A DNA stretch of 64,000 nucleotides from Cymbomonas tetramitiformis (lineage: Eukaryota > Chlorophyta > Pyramimonadophyceae > Pyramimonadales > Pyramimonadaceae). The translations under genes and the position numbers were made by a program. Where the stretch lies: contig LGRX02028723.1 of NCBI GenBank assembly GCA_001247695.2, forward strand, positions 42,267 to 106,266, read 5' to 3'. Below the pieces are notes generated by a model that saw nothing but the letters and a program-made list of their open reading frames with translations, was not told the DNA's origin and searched no databases. Every line of letters starts with the position of its first letter. Position 1 is the first letter of the stretch. Shown one piece after another: positions 37,493 through 47,547 of the stretch.

Positions 37493-38038
37493 CTAGGATA
37501 GTGAATATAATAGTGAACTAGGATAATGAACTCCTAATCTTCTTATATCATTTATTATCTCTTCTTGCCTCTTAATCTTCCTTATTTCTTCCTTTTCGTA
37601 ATATAATCTAAGTTCTTCTTCAAATGATATGTCAAATTCCATATAACAAGCACCATCTATGTTCGTAATATCTACGTGTAGTGTGCCTTTTCTCACATGC
37701 ATATCAACATCGATATGGTTATACTCTTCTTCACCATAATATACTTTTCTCATAAAAGTCAAAGCCGGAATTCTTTGACATTCAAAACCACCATTCATTT
37801 CAACTTCATCACACAAGTAACGATGTAATAACACGGTAAATTGAAATTTCCAATTTACTTCACGACATATGGGACACTTTTTAACATATTCATCACCTTG
37901 ACTTTCTAATTCGCATATACACTCATTACACATTGTACCTTCGTTGCAAACTTGACAAATAAAGTTATATGTTTCATAAAATTTGTGTTCAAAAGATTCA
38001 AGACAAATACAACAATGTTTGTTATCATTGGTAGTCAT
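37493..38038 (-). CDS. RING-finger protein, TIR-side gene of B
   Basis: 181 residues. The N-terminal RING-like domain (residues 8-60) has CCICLE, CQVCNEGTMCNECIC and CPICRE, compatible with a cross-brace of eight ligands. The C-terminal domain (FECQRIPALTFMRKVYY, VDMHVRKGTLHVDI) is unknown. RING domains recruit E2 enzymes, so an E3 ubiquitin ligase acting on host proteins is likely. Same promoter motif as the MYND and F-box-like genes. Confidence 0.8.
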   Translation of the reverse strand: MTTNDNKHCCICLESFEHKFYETYNFICQVCNEGTMCNECICELESQGDEYVKKCPICREVNWKFQFTVLLHRYLCDEVEMNGGFECQRIPALTFMRKVYYGEEEYNHIDVDMHVRKGTLHVDITNIDGACYMEFDISFEEELRLYYEKEEIRKIKRQEEIINDIRRLGVHYPSSLLYSLS

Positions 38039-38066
38039 TCTTGCTTTGTTTACCCTATTGAGTTAC

Positions 38067-38079
38067 ACTCTTTAAGTGG
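38067..38079 (-). promoter_or_regulatory. TIR-gene promoter motif
   Basis: ACTCTTTAAGTGG 28 bp before the RING ATG; the sequence between motif and ATG is different from the other copies, which isolates the 13-mer as the conserved element. Confidence 0.65.
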
Positions 38080-38096
38080 ATTTTATTTTTTGAGGT

Positions 38097-38128
38097 TTTT
38101 TGTCCCCCTGAAAAAACCGAAGAAATTC
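38097..38128 (+). promoter_or_regulatory. Conserved GTCCCCCT...CCGAAGAAA block
   Basis: Lies between the RING promoter and the stop of the MTRAEW gene; compare 15183-15214. Confidence 0.5.
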
Positions 38129-38345
38129 ACACAATTAAATTAAAAGGAAATCTTGCAGGTCCTCGATTGTTATTATTTGTTGGAAAATTTGCAATAGGTC
38201 GTGATGTCACTTGTGGTGATTGAATATTTGCAGATTTAATTAACTTTTTCTTTTTGGAATATTTTTTACGAGGTTTCGTGCCTTTTCTGGAATGATATTC
38301 TTTGGCACATTTTTTTAATGTTTCGTTCCATTCAGCACGAGTCAT
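38127..38345 (-). CDS. Small basic PLV protein (MTRAEW family), B copy
   Basis: 72 residues; same N-terminus as 36217, different middle (IKSANIQSPQVTSRP), same ARFPFNL end. Confidence 0.75.
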   Translation of the reverse strand: MTRAEWNETLKKCAKEYHSRKGTKPRKKYSKKKKLIKSANIQSPQVTSRPIANFPTNNNNRGPARFPFNLIV

Positions 38346-38374
38346 AAATGTGTATACATTAATATATATATTTT

Positions 38375-39049
38375 TTATGGTTGATTAGCTCTACTTGCAC
38401 GTTGTCCTCTTGTATACATTTGCGGACTTGCTTCTTCTTCTATAATTTCCACACCACTAATATCATCATCGTCATCATCAATATCTAAACGTGCAGGGCT
38501 AAGGGAATCTTTTTTAGCTGAATTGAATAATGCTTGTCTTACTAAAGGGGTTCTTCGTCCAGATTCACCTTGATTTTGGGGTGTGTTAAACGGAGATGAA
38601 GCTTGTATTAACATAGGATTTGGAATAATTATTCCGGAAGGTCCAGATTCTCCTTGATTTATTGGAGTTGGTGACAAACTTTCTAGATATTTAACATCGT
38701 CATCATGTTCCAAATCAGGTGATACATAACTTCTTGGAGTTTCTACATCAGATTCACTTAAATCAGCAAACCTTTGTAAATTGTCCGCTCTTGTATATTT
38801 TCCCGGAACAAAAACATTGACATCACTTCTTTTTAAATTTTGAATCAAATCAACTGAATTTATCAAAGGACTTTGAGAAATAGAAGTATAGAACTCAACA
38901 CTATTTTGAGAAGGAGCGGTCATAGCATAATTGTTAGAAGCTAATTTAGAATATCCTTGAAATATTGATTTATTAGATGCAGCATTTCTAAAGCCTAATT
39001 CATTTAGACAATATTGTTTAACAATATCATCAGTCAATATCTTTCTCAT
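38375..39049 (-). CDS. Acidic PLV protein, B copy
   Basis: 224 residues, homologous to 35561 at both ends, with a duplicated NQGESG unit in the middle (three copies). Confidence 0.65.
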   Translation of the reverse strand: MRKILTDDIVKQYCLNELGFRNAASNKSIFQGYSKLASNNYAMTAPSQNSVEFYTSISQSPLINSVDLIQNLKRSDVNVFVPGKYTRADNLQRFADLSESDVETPRSYVSPDLEHDDDVKYLESLSPTPINQGESGPSGIIIPNPMLIQASSPFNTPQNQGESGRRTPLVRQALFNSAKKDSLSPARLDIDDDDDDISGVEIIEEEASPQMYTRGQRASRANQP

Positions 39050-39073
39050 ATATTTTATAATATTACATATATA

Positions 39074-39271
39074 TTAATTGTTTCGTCTATTTTGTTGTCT
39101 ATCCGCTGGATGAGGTGGTCTTAAAATTCTTCCATACCGCCTTAATTGATGACGAGCTTTACATTGAATTTTATTTCCAAGCGGACGACCTGAGGGTGCA
39201 GGGTCTTTATATCCACAATAAACATTATTATTCAGCCTTCGTTGAGCCTGTGTTTGATTAGCTCTTACCAT
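39074..39271 (-). CDS. Small Arg-rich PLV protein, B copy
   Basis: 65 residues from the ATG at 39269-39271; intact GYKDPAPSGRP block. Confidence 0.7.
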   Translation of the reverse strand: MVRANQTQAQRRLNNNVYCGYKDPAPSGRPLGNKIQCKARHQLRRYGRILRPPHPADRQQNRRNN

Positions 39272-39300
39272 AACAATATATATAATGCAATCGATAAAAA

Positions 39301-40452
39301 TCATCGTAAATCAATTTCCGTTTCATTATCTTTATTATTTTTATTTTGACTTCTTGTCCTTTTAGATATTCGATTAGAAGATGAGACACCTTCTTTCCTA
39401 AGAGTTCTTTCTTTTTTATTTTGTTTAGAAACCAATTCAGAAACTGTAGGTTCATCAGATTTTTTACTAGAATTGTTACCTTGGACTTCCAATAATTCTC
39501 GTGGTTTATATCGACGTGCCAAAGTTTCTTTACCGTCTTCGATGATATAACTCAATCCTTTCATAGATTTTACTTTATATATTTTTGTCGACCATCGTTG
39601 AGATTCTTTATCAAACGTTTTAGTTTTAATTTTAATCCTAACTTTATCACCCGGTTTTATATCTATTTTTTCAAGAAGCTTAGTCAATTTATTCCTTTTC
39701 AATAAAATATTTCTGATGGTCTTTGTTAGGTTCATATTATCAGGAGTTGATTTATCGATATTTGCCGAATTTTGTGTACTATTATAATTTTTGACAACAG
39801 AATCCAAATAATCAATCCAGTTTACGGTGTCTTTACTTTCTTCTATTTTTTTAAATTTCAATTTTAATGTTCTATTGAATCTTTCTATCATACCCATAGT
39901 AGTATGGTCTTCGGTTTCATTTAAATAATGCTCAATATTGTTGTCCTTTAATAATTTTTTCATAGATTTATTTGCAAATTCTACACCATTGTCCGTAGTC
40001 AATACATTCATTTTTGAATCTTTTATTACCTTTTTAAAAGCAGGAATTATTCCTTCAGCAGAATCAATGTTTTTGTTATTTTTGTCTTTAACAGTTTTTG
40101 ATTTTAATGGATATGCATAAGCCTTTTGTGTATTGATATTGATAGCCGTCAATATAACAGAGTAGCCTCTATTTTGTTTTTTGAATTCAGGAATAAATGC
40201 TAAATCAGCCTGAACATAATTCTTGTTAGGGTCTTTACCGTAAATAGGAAATAACTCTTTTCTATTGATTTTCTTTTTTTGAGAGAATGTTTGATTGACT
40301 TCAGTTTTTTCTATAGCTTCCTTGACTTGTTTTTGTGTGACTTTATAACCAAGAGATTTCAATTTGGCCGTAAATGGTGATACGGCACTTAATCCTATTT
40401 CGGGGTCTAAATAAAAGTCTTGTATTTGTTTTTCAGTGATTGACTTGCTCAT
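39301..40452 (-). CDS. PLV integrase (rve/DDE), B copy
   Basis: 383 residues, intact, same length as in A, with the catalytic set QADLAF, TTDNGVEF and GMIERFNRTLK and the C-terminal SH3-like part. The A and B proteins differ at many scattered positions, so they are separate lineages and not a recent duplication. Confidence 0.95.
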   Translation of the reverse strand: MSKSITEKQIQDFYLDPEIGLSAVSPFTAKLKSLGYKVTQKQVKEAIEKTEVNQTFSQKKKINRKELFPIYGKDPNKNYVQADLAFIPEFKKQNRGYSVILTAININTQKAYAYPLKSKTVKDKNNKNIDSAEGIIPAFKKVIKDSKMNVLTTDNGVEFANKSMKKLLKDNNIEHYLNETEDHTTMGMIERFNRTLKLKFKKIEESKDTVNWIDYLDSVVKNYNSTQNSANIDKSTPDNMNLTKTIRNILLKRNKLTKLLEKIDIKPGDKVRIKIKTKTFDKESQRWSTKIYKVKSMKGLSYIIEDGKETLARRYKPRELLEVQGNNSSKKSDEPTVSELVSKQNKKERTLRKEGVSSSNRISKRTRSQNKNNKDNETEIDLR

Positions 40453-40454
40453 TA

Positions 40455-43400
40455 TTATAAAGGAATATCTTTATGTCCCCAAGGTAGGATATTAAATGTT
40501 TCCCACTGAATATATGCTTTATCATAATTCAATGAAAATGATTTCGTTTCGGTTCGTGTTTCTATACCAAGAGCTGCATAATGTTTGTTTTCATCAATTT
40601 TTCTTGGTTTTCTAAGAACATCGTATTTTAATTCCACAATTTTTTCGTGATTGTATAAAATGATATCTTTAATTTCTTCATGATTGATACTTTGAGAATT
40701 TTCATAATTTAATGGAAATCCTTTTACCTTAGTCATCGTTGTTCCATCAACAAATTTCAACGAATATGATTTAGGTGCGGTCGATACAAATTCAATACAT
40801 TTCTTATATATTTTTTTCTTATCATTGTATAGCTCGTCAGTAAATTCTCCAAAATAATCACCAAGTTGTTCTGTGTATACTTGTTTGTTTGTTTCATTTT
40901 CGATGTATATCACCGAGTCAATATCATGAGATAGAACTTTACCAAATCCTACATCGTCCATAATGTTGAATGCTTGTTTATTTGGTGCATCTTCAATGTA
41001 TACCACTGAGTCGGTATCGTGATATAAAACTTTGTCGAATCCTACATCGTCCATTAAATTGTATAATTTTATTCTTGCATGTGCAGTTGTAAAAACCCCA
41101 ATAACTTCATTGACGGTACAGTTCGTTTCAGAATATTCACTTAATACATTAAAACCAACTTGATATTTAACATCACCATTTTTGTTTTTTATTGGCTGAA
41201 TTAGAACATTGTCATTTCTTGAATCTGATAAAATATCATATACTTCAGCACTATTCATGAATTTGTTTTGTCTTTTATTTGGTTTCAAACAATATCTACC
41301 CCACAAGTTGTTGAGAAATAATTTAGCAATAGTTCTCAATCCTTCATTTTTATTTATTTTATCTTTTTCTAATAATATATTTTCCTTTTCAAAATATTTT
41401 TTAATATACAAATCTTTGTCTTTTTCGCTTTGTACCCACTCAGGATAATCATTTGCCTCTTGTTTTATTTTTAAAAAAGTATTAATAAAACTTTCAAAAA
41501 TAGTATAAGATGTATTTTCCCAGTGGACAATCTGATGTATTTTTTCAATTGTGTATCCTTTTTTCAACGATAATTTTACTTCTTCCGTGCACCACGTTCC
41601 AGTCATTTTTGTCAAAGGAAAAGTCAATTTCTCCATTTTAGACTGTCCCAAGGTCCTCAATGGTAAAACTGCCATTTCCAAATCATTTGGTGGAATTATT
41701 GTGCATTTTATAACTCCAAAGAATTGTTCAATATCAGTGACTCCTTTCAAATCAATTTCTTGATATATTTTTGTAGGATGACCTAATGGAAATTTACAAT
41801 ATTTCAAGACATAAGGATACAAACTTGTAAAATCTACATATCTAATTGTTTCATTATCTCCACATTTATGATATAATTTTTTAGGGTCGGTTCTTCCTCC
41901 GAATAATGCATCTCTGAACACGATAGGTGTGTTATAACTATTTACGAAATTGGTAACATTTTTGTCATTTTTTTTGTAATTCTTTAAAATCACTTTCCCA
42001 CATAATTTATATGGTGTATCCAAGACTTTCTATTTTTTCTAATTTTTTTTTGGTCTCATCGTACAGTTGATAAAATGTTTTATTTGTGGCATAATTTTTT
42101 CTAAACATATTCTTACCATTTGTTTTTGGATTTCCATGCCAAAAATCTCCAAGAAATTCATATATATTATTTGTCGCAGGGTCATAACCATCGACATATT
42201 TGTGCCTTTCATTGTTTCCAAAATGGAAATGAGGAATTTTGTATTCTTTGATTAAATTATCAATTTTATTTGTATGTTTTACATATTCCAACCAAATGTC
42301 ACATATTTTTGATTGTTGTTTTCCTTTGATGACACTATTCAAAATAGCTATGGAATTTTCAGGCATATGCAAATATCTATGAATTGTTTGTGTCAATGAT
42401 GCAATCGTTAAATAGGCTGTGGGGTCAATTTCTTCATTTGTAATTTCTAAAATTTTCTTTCTATATTCCATCCATCCTAATCGTAAAATTCTTACATCAC
42501 TTTGACAATAATCTAATATTTCTTTTTGCATATCAAATATATATTCATCGTTTGTCATTTGTTTATGCCACTCCAAAATTCATTTCGGCTATCCTCTTTC
42601 ATTTGATTATAACCATAAAATGATATATCGGGAATTTCGCCTACATAATTTTTATTTTCAGGGGTATTAAACTTGTGAGGAAAAAAACCTTTCTTCTCAC
42701 CTTTTAAATCGAATATTTTTGAGAATTTACTCAATGGACTTGTTAAATGTAGATAGCTGTCCATTAATGTCACGTTTTGATATTTTAGATACATTATTTT
42801 ACCACCATTTTGTACCGTTTCAGGAATTTCATCCATCGTTGTTATTATGTATTCTATGATAAGTACATAATCATACTTACTACCATTATGTGCTATAAAA
42901 GTAAATCCTTTGTGTTTATTAGCAAATAAAAATTTGCAAACTTCTTCAATATTGTTGTGAATAAATTCCTCTCCATTAGAATATTGTGTCACACTCAGAT
43001 TCACTTCGTGCTTTGTTTCATTGTATGCTTCAAAATCAAAAAATCCTATTTTACTTTCATCTACAACATCTTTTGGTTTCTTTGGTGTAATGTAACATTG
43101 ATGCTCTCTCATGTCACAATATAATTTACAATTTGGACAAAATTCATGTCCACAAATGTGTTCTTGTTCTTTTCTTATATCGTAAACCTTTTTACACTCA
43201 CCTTTGCACCTATGGAAATGTTGACAAGCTGTCCCTTTTTTGTGTAAATCATAACATTTCTGATTTGGAAATTTTATATTACAATCTTCACAGTGTATGG
43301 CTTTCTTCCAATCAGTAAATGGTTTGGTTCCTTTTTTAGAAAAATCACACAATTTACTTTTACATTTAAAACACCTTGGTCGGTCGGCTATTCCATAAAA

Positions 43401-44480
43401 AGCTTCGATTTTCGTTATTGGTTCGTAGTGTCCAATACTTGAATTTAAATGATAATAAACAAAATTCCATTCCGGTCTGTTGGGCAAACCTTCTTTACTT
43501 GGCGGATACATTATTGTACAACCCAAATCAGTCATTCCGTGAATTGTAATATTTTTGTTGAATTTTTCTTCAAAGACATGAATGTCATCAAAACCTATAC
43601 CGTCTTCAGCATTAAATTCTAATTCTTTCATTAAAATTATTGCTTCCCTTGTTAAACGATTTTTTATATTATTGCAAATTTTATTGTAGACATTGTATGT
43701 TATTTCTTCATTGTCTTTTTTATCTTTGTAATTCATAATTATGCAAGATTTAGCAAAACATTGTTCATCCTTGACGGTAATGCAACTCTTCTTTTGTTTC
43801 AATTCCTCCACAGATTTTGGCACCGACAATGGTTGGCCCTTTCCATTAATTTTTTTGAAATTTAATAAAGAAATTGTGATGAAATTCACAGCCCCTCTAT
43901 CATCTCCGGACTGAATCATTCCTTCTAATTTTTTGTAAAATTCGATTTCATTTTTTGCACTTAAAAATTCCGAAGAACCATCTTGAAAGTTTACACCAAA
44001 CTGAAAATGTTTTACATCTTCCGAAGCTTGGTCAATTTTTTTATTAATCAAATTAATCCAATAATTCAAAGGTTTACTAAGAAATCTATTAAACTTGATT
44101 TTCATAGATACTCCGGAATTTCCACCTTTATCGACAAAATCTTTTGTAACGTCTTTATCCGTAAATTGTTCTTCATATTCTTGTCTAGAAAGCAACTCAT
44201 TAAGGACTATTAAGTCCTCATTTTCTTTTTCAAATTTCTTTATTTCTGATTGTAATTTTTGTTGTTTATTTTCTTTGGTAAATTCTTTGTCTATTTTCTT
44301 TTTTTCAATTTGATTAATTTTACTCCATTGTTCCTTTGTTAATTGTCTTGAACTTGATGCTTTCAAATTTCCGGCCCTATGGTTTTTGACTTTCTTGAGA
44401 TTGGTTTTCGTTGCTTTGGTCAATGGAGCTTTGCCTTTATCATCTTTTTTGTCTTTATCATTAGACTTTTTCGGTGGCAT
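40455..44480 (-). pseudogene. Protein-primed DNA polymerase of B, two frameshifts and a duplicated motif C
   Basis: Starts MPPKKSNDKDK at 44480. Frame changes near 42560-42576 (after the exonuclease region) and near 42010-42023 (before motif A). Motif A DFTSLYP, motif B NNLWGRY and motif C HDTDS are present. A tandem duplication of about 31 residues near 40890-41060 gives a second, altered motif C (HDIDS). N-terminal CF...HYEPI domain and Cys-rich region as in A. Confidence 0.95.
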
Positions 44481-44526
44481 TATTATTATACAATATATTT
44501 CTTATTACTAAATTGTAACGTATTCT

Positions 44527-44861
44527 TTAGGTGGTTTTTGTTACATTTAATCTTTCCAAAATTTTGTTTTGAATTTCCATATATTTTTCAAAGTCTTCAG
44601 GATTTTCTTTGATTTTATTGGAGAATATTTCAACAATTTTTACTTTATCTATACCATGCTTTTCCATCGTTGAAACACCGACATTTTTATTTAACAAAAA
44701 ATTCGGTCTAAGGTTAGATTCTTTTGTAACAATGGTTTGTTGGCTTCATAATATTTCCCTTTGTCTCTCCTATTCATATCTAAAGGCTTTTTATAATACA
44801 CCTTACCATTCTTAGAAGTAACCTTCATATACTTAGAAGAATGTGTATCAATTTCACTCAT
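44527..44861 (-). pseudogene. Small PLV protein upstream of pPolB, B copy, frameshifted
   Basis: From the ATG at 44859-44861 it matches 29864 (YMKVTSKNGKVYYKKPLD) for about 50 codons, then shifts frame near 44700; the C-terminal part continues to a stop at 44527-44529. Confidence 0.7.
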
Positions 44862-45056
44862 TGTTATAATATAGAACTTATAATCTTTAAGCAGATTCAA
44901 ACATTCTTTTGAATTCATGATATCTCTTTCGCACTTTATACAAAGACAATCTAATTGTTTACATCGAGACCGTCTCATATTATATCCTATAGCATGAATC
45001 AAAGCAACGATAATTGTCCCAAATTGAAAGACATCACACGTATTTATTTCAAACAT
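44862..45056 (-). CDS. Small Cys-rich membrane-like ORF fused in frame to the next gene
   Basis: ATG at 45054-45056 opens a hydrophobic stretch (FQFGTIIVALIHAIGY) followed by SRCKQLDCLCIKCERD, a Cys-rich tail type seen on small membrane proteins of large DNA viruses. There is no stop before the MSEID start of the next gene. It has no counterpart in A. Real but uncertain. Confidence 0.4.
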
Positions 45057-45082
45057 TATACATTAAACTGATTTTATTTTCT

Positions 45083-45140
45083 AGTTAGAGTTAGAGTTAA
45101 AGTTAGAGTAAGAGTTAAAGTTAGAGTTAGAGTTAGAATT
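45083..45140. repeat. GTTAGA hexamer run
   Basis: About nine GTTAGA/GTTAAA units between divergent genes; resembles a degenerate telomere-like or promoter repeat. Confidence 0.8.
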
Positions 45141-45213
45141 TAAATCAAAGTCATTAAAAATTGATAGAAATGATAAGTAATGATTAGAAAATTATTTTCT
45201 TGTGTATTCTAAT

Positions 45214-45699
45214 ATGGGTTTTAAGAAAGGTGAAAAAATTACTGATGAGGCTACTCTAGAACGATTAAAAGTTGCTCGATTAAAAGCTATGGAAACAAGA
45301 AGAAAAAATTCTGAAGCCAAAAAGGATATCAAACTTGCTAAAGAATTAGAAAACAAAAAAGTGTTGGAGGCTGCTCAAAATAAAATAAAATCATCGATAA
45401 AAGAACCTGAAATTACTGAAAAATTCGAACAAAAATCTGAACCGGAAATAATCGAAAAGAAATATGTAAAGAAATCAAAAAAGAAACCTGTGATTGTTGT
45501 GGAATCTGATAGTGAAACTTCGGGTAGTTCAAGTGACGATGAACATCAACCTCAAGTGATTATCAAAAAATCAAAAAAGAAAGACAAAGTTTCAAAAACG
45601 GAAGGAAAGCCAAACGCAGCACCTCCGACTTATCATGACGTTTTGAATTCAGACCCTCATTTTCATAAAACATTCAAATCATTGTTTCCAGAATTTTGA
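45214..45699 (+). CDS. Lys-rich coiled-coil protein, B copy
   Basis: 161 residues from the ATG at 45214, homologous to 28576 over its whole length (MGFKKGEKITDEATLERL, HKTFKSLFPEF). In B it precedes the methyltransferase fragment, while in A the methyltransferase lies next to the small pPolB-side gene, so gene order differs. Confidence 0.65.
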   Translation: MGFKKGEKITDEATLERLKVARLKAMETRRKNSEAKKDIKLAKELENKKVLEAAQNKIKSSIKEPEITEKFEQKSEPEIIEKKYVKKSKKKPVIVVESDSETSGSSSDDEHQPQVIIKKSKKKDKVSKTEGKPNAAPPTYHDVLNSDPHFHKTFKSLFPEF

Positions 45700-45712
45700 A
45701 AGAATATTTGTA

Positions 45713-46005
45713 TCATTTATCTTTCCAATAGTCTTTCCCATAAGAAACAAATATCTCTTGATTCTTTTTTACATTTGATGTTAATCGAACATTTTCTACA
45801 GAATTTATTTTAGCATAATTTTTGCATTTGATTCTTTTGGCACTTTGAGGGGTACAATCATTGAACTTACCGGCAACTGAATTTGTTTTCGATGCATCAT
45901 AAAACAGATTATTATTCTTTTTCCAAATATGTGTTCTTCGATTCAATGGAGGTAATTCATTCATTGTCAATCGTTGCGTGCCAAGAAATTCAATAGACCT
46001 TTTCA
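45713..46005 (-). pseudogene. Fragment of a SET-domain-like protein
   Basis: The C-terminal NQEIFVSYGKDYWKD and preceding NYAKINSVENVRLTSNVKK match the end of SET domains (xxGEEIxxxYG-x-x-YW); the upstream part has LNRRTHIWKKNNNLFYDA and NDCTPQSAKRIKCK. The N-terminal half is missing where the methyltransferase sequence begins (about 45985). SET proteins methylate lysines; this fragment cannot be active. Confidence 0.45.
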
Positions 46006-46413
46006 TTTGTGATTTACCATACAATCAAACAAATTGTTCTTGGGACAAGATTCCTTTCGATTTAGATAAATTATGGATTGAATTAATGAGAATAGGTAAA
46101 AGACATTCGGCCTATATCTTTACTACTACCACTAAATTTGGACATACCATTATTGAAAGTAATAAAAAGATGTTTCGATATGATATCGTATATGAGAAAA
46201 CAATGTCATTAGGCTTTTATCATGCAAATCAAATGCCTTTGAGAAGTCATGAAATGATATATGTCTTTTACAAACATTTACCAACATATAATCCAATAAT
46301 GATTGAAGGTCACAAACCCTATGTAAGACAAGGTCAAGGTCCTCGGACTGAATTATACACTCATTACACCGATAGAACACCAACCATTTGTAAAGATGGA
46401 AAAAGGTATCCAT
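45985..46413 (+). pseudogene. Fragment of the N6/N4 DNA methyltransferase, B copy
   Basis: Matches residues 18-160 of the A enzyme, including DLPYNQTNCSWD, and ends at DGKRYP. Both the start and the AdoMet motif are missing. It is joined directly to the capsid gene fragment. Confidence 0.85.
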
Positions 46414-47173
46414 AGGGGCCGGTGTTGCATTTAACGGAACAGCGGCAGCAGAACTTGCTGCAAAAGCGACATGGAAATTGACTGATTTGCATTTTACAAT
46501 TGAAACAATTACATTTTCAAATGGTGTTTACGATAGTGCTGTCGAAAGAAAACTAAAAGAAGATTCTTATATTGAGATGCCTTTCACTAATTATTTTACC
46601 TTTCAAGATACTCAAACGGAAATGACTAAATCGAATCGATTCTCTTTGTCGGCACAATCTTTGGATATGTTATACGCTGTTCAAAGGCCTTCAAATTACA
46701 GTTCTGTTAATGAAGGTTTGCATAAAATTGATAACAAAATAGGTGCTACTTTCGTTCCAAGTTATTTTAGATTTTATTCTGGAGACATTCAATCTTGGCA
46801 ATATAATGTCAACTCAATTTATTATCCAAATTATCGTGCCACCGCTCTCGATGCTTTTAACTTGGTCACTATTAGTAAAGCTGATAATTATTCTGACGAT
46901 TCAGGTTGTAAAGTTAATTCTTTGGAAAATTGGTACAATTCTTATTGGACTGCTATGCTTCGATTAAATATGCCTATGCCCGGTATGGGACCCCGAAATT
47001 GTTCAGGAATTGATACCCGGGGTTTGAATTCTTCATTCTTTCTTCAAACTCAAAAATCATCGACCGCAGACCCACTTCAAACACCTTTGACGAATAACGA
47101 AACATTTATTATTGCACAATGTACAAGTATCATTCGTATTGGTATGGGAAGAATGATTGAAGTGGTTGTATAA
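46414..47173 (+). pseudogene. MCP: C-terminal half of the major capsid protein, B copy
   Basis: Begins at GAGVAFNGTAAAELA (about residue 200 of the A protein) and continues in frame to IGMGRMIEVVV. The N-terminal half, penton, lipase and ATPase were lost at the junction at 46413. Confidence 0.85.
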
Positions 47174-47203
47174 AAACTAATTTAATTGTAATTATATATA
47201 ATT

Positions 47204-47521
47204 ATGGCTGAACAAGCGGGACAAATTTTTGCTTCAAACTTAGGAAATAAACCATTAGGAAAAGTCGATGTTAAATTACCAAATATGATGTTAACTTCAG
47301 GCTTTCGAAGTTCTTCGATGATGATTGTTCCATGTAAAACAATACAAGATTTGCGACCACCGGCAAGAGTTTCTAATGTGGACCCTATGTCAGGTTTCAA
47401 ATCGTATACATTAGGACACGGTGATAAAATTACAAAACAAAATGCTATGTTTTCATTTCCCAATATTCATCCATTAAACAATAAACTGGCACCTTTGGCT
47501 CCGACATTCTTTGTGAAATAA
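47204..47521 (+). CDS. Conserved small virion-like protein, B copy
   Basis: 105 residues, strongly conserved with 18418. Confidence 0.6.
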   Translation: MAEQAGQIFASNLGNKPLGKVDVKLPNMMLTSGFRSSSMMIVPCKTIQDLRPPARVSNVDPMSGFKSYTLGHGDKITKQNAMFSFPNIHPLNNKLAPLAPTFFVK

Positions 47522-47547
47522 AATTAAATTATAGGATATAGTATATA

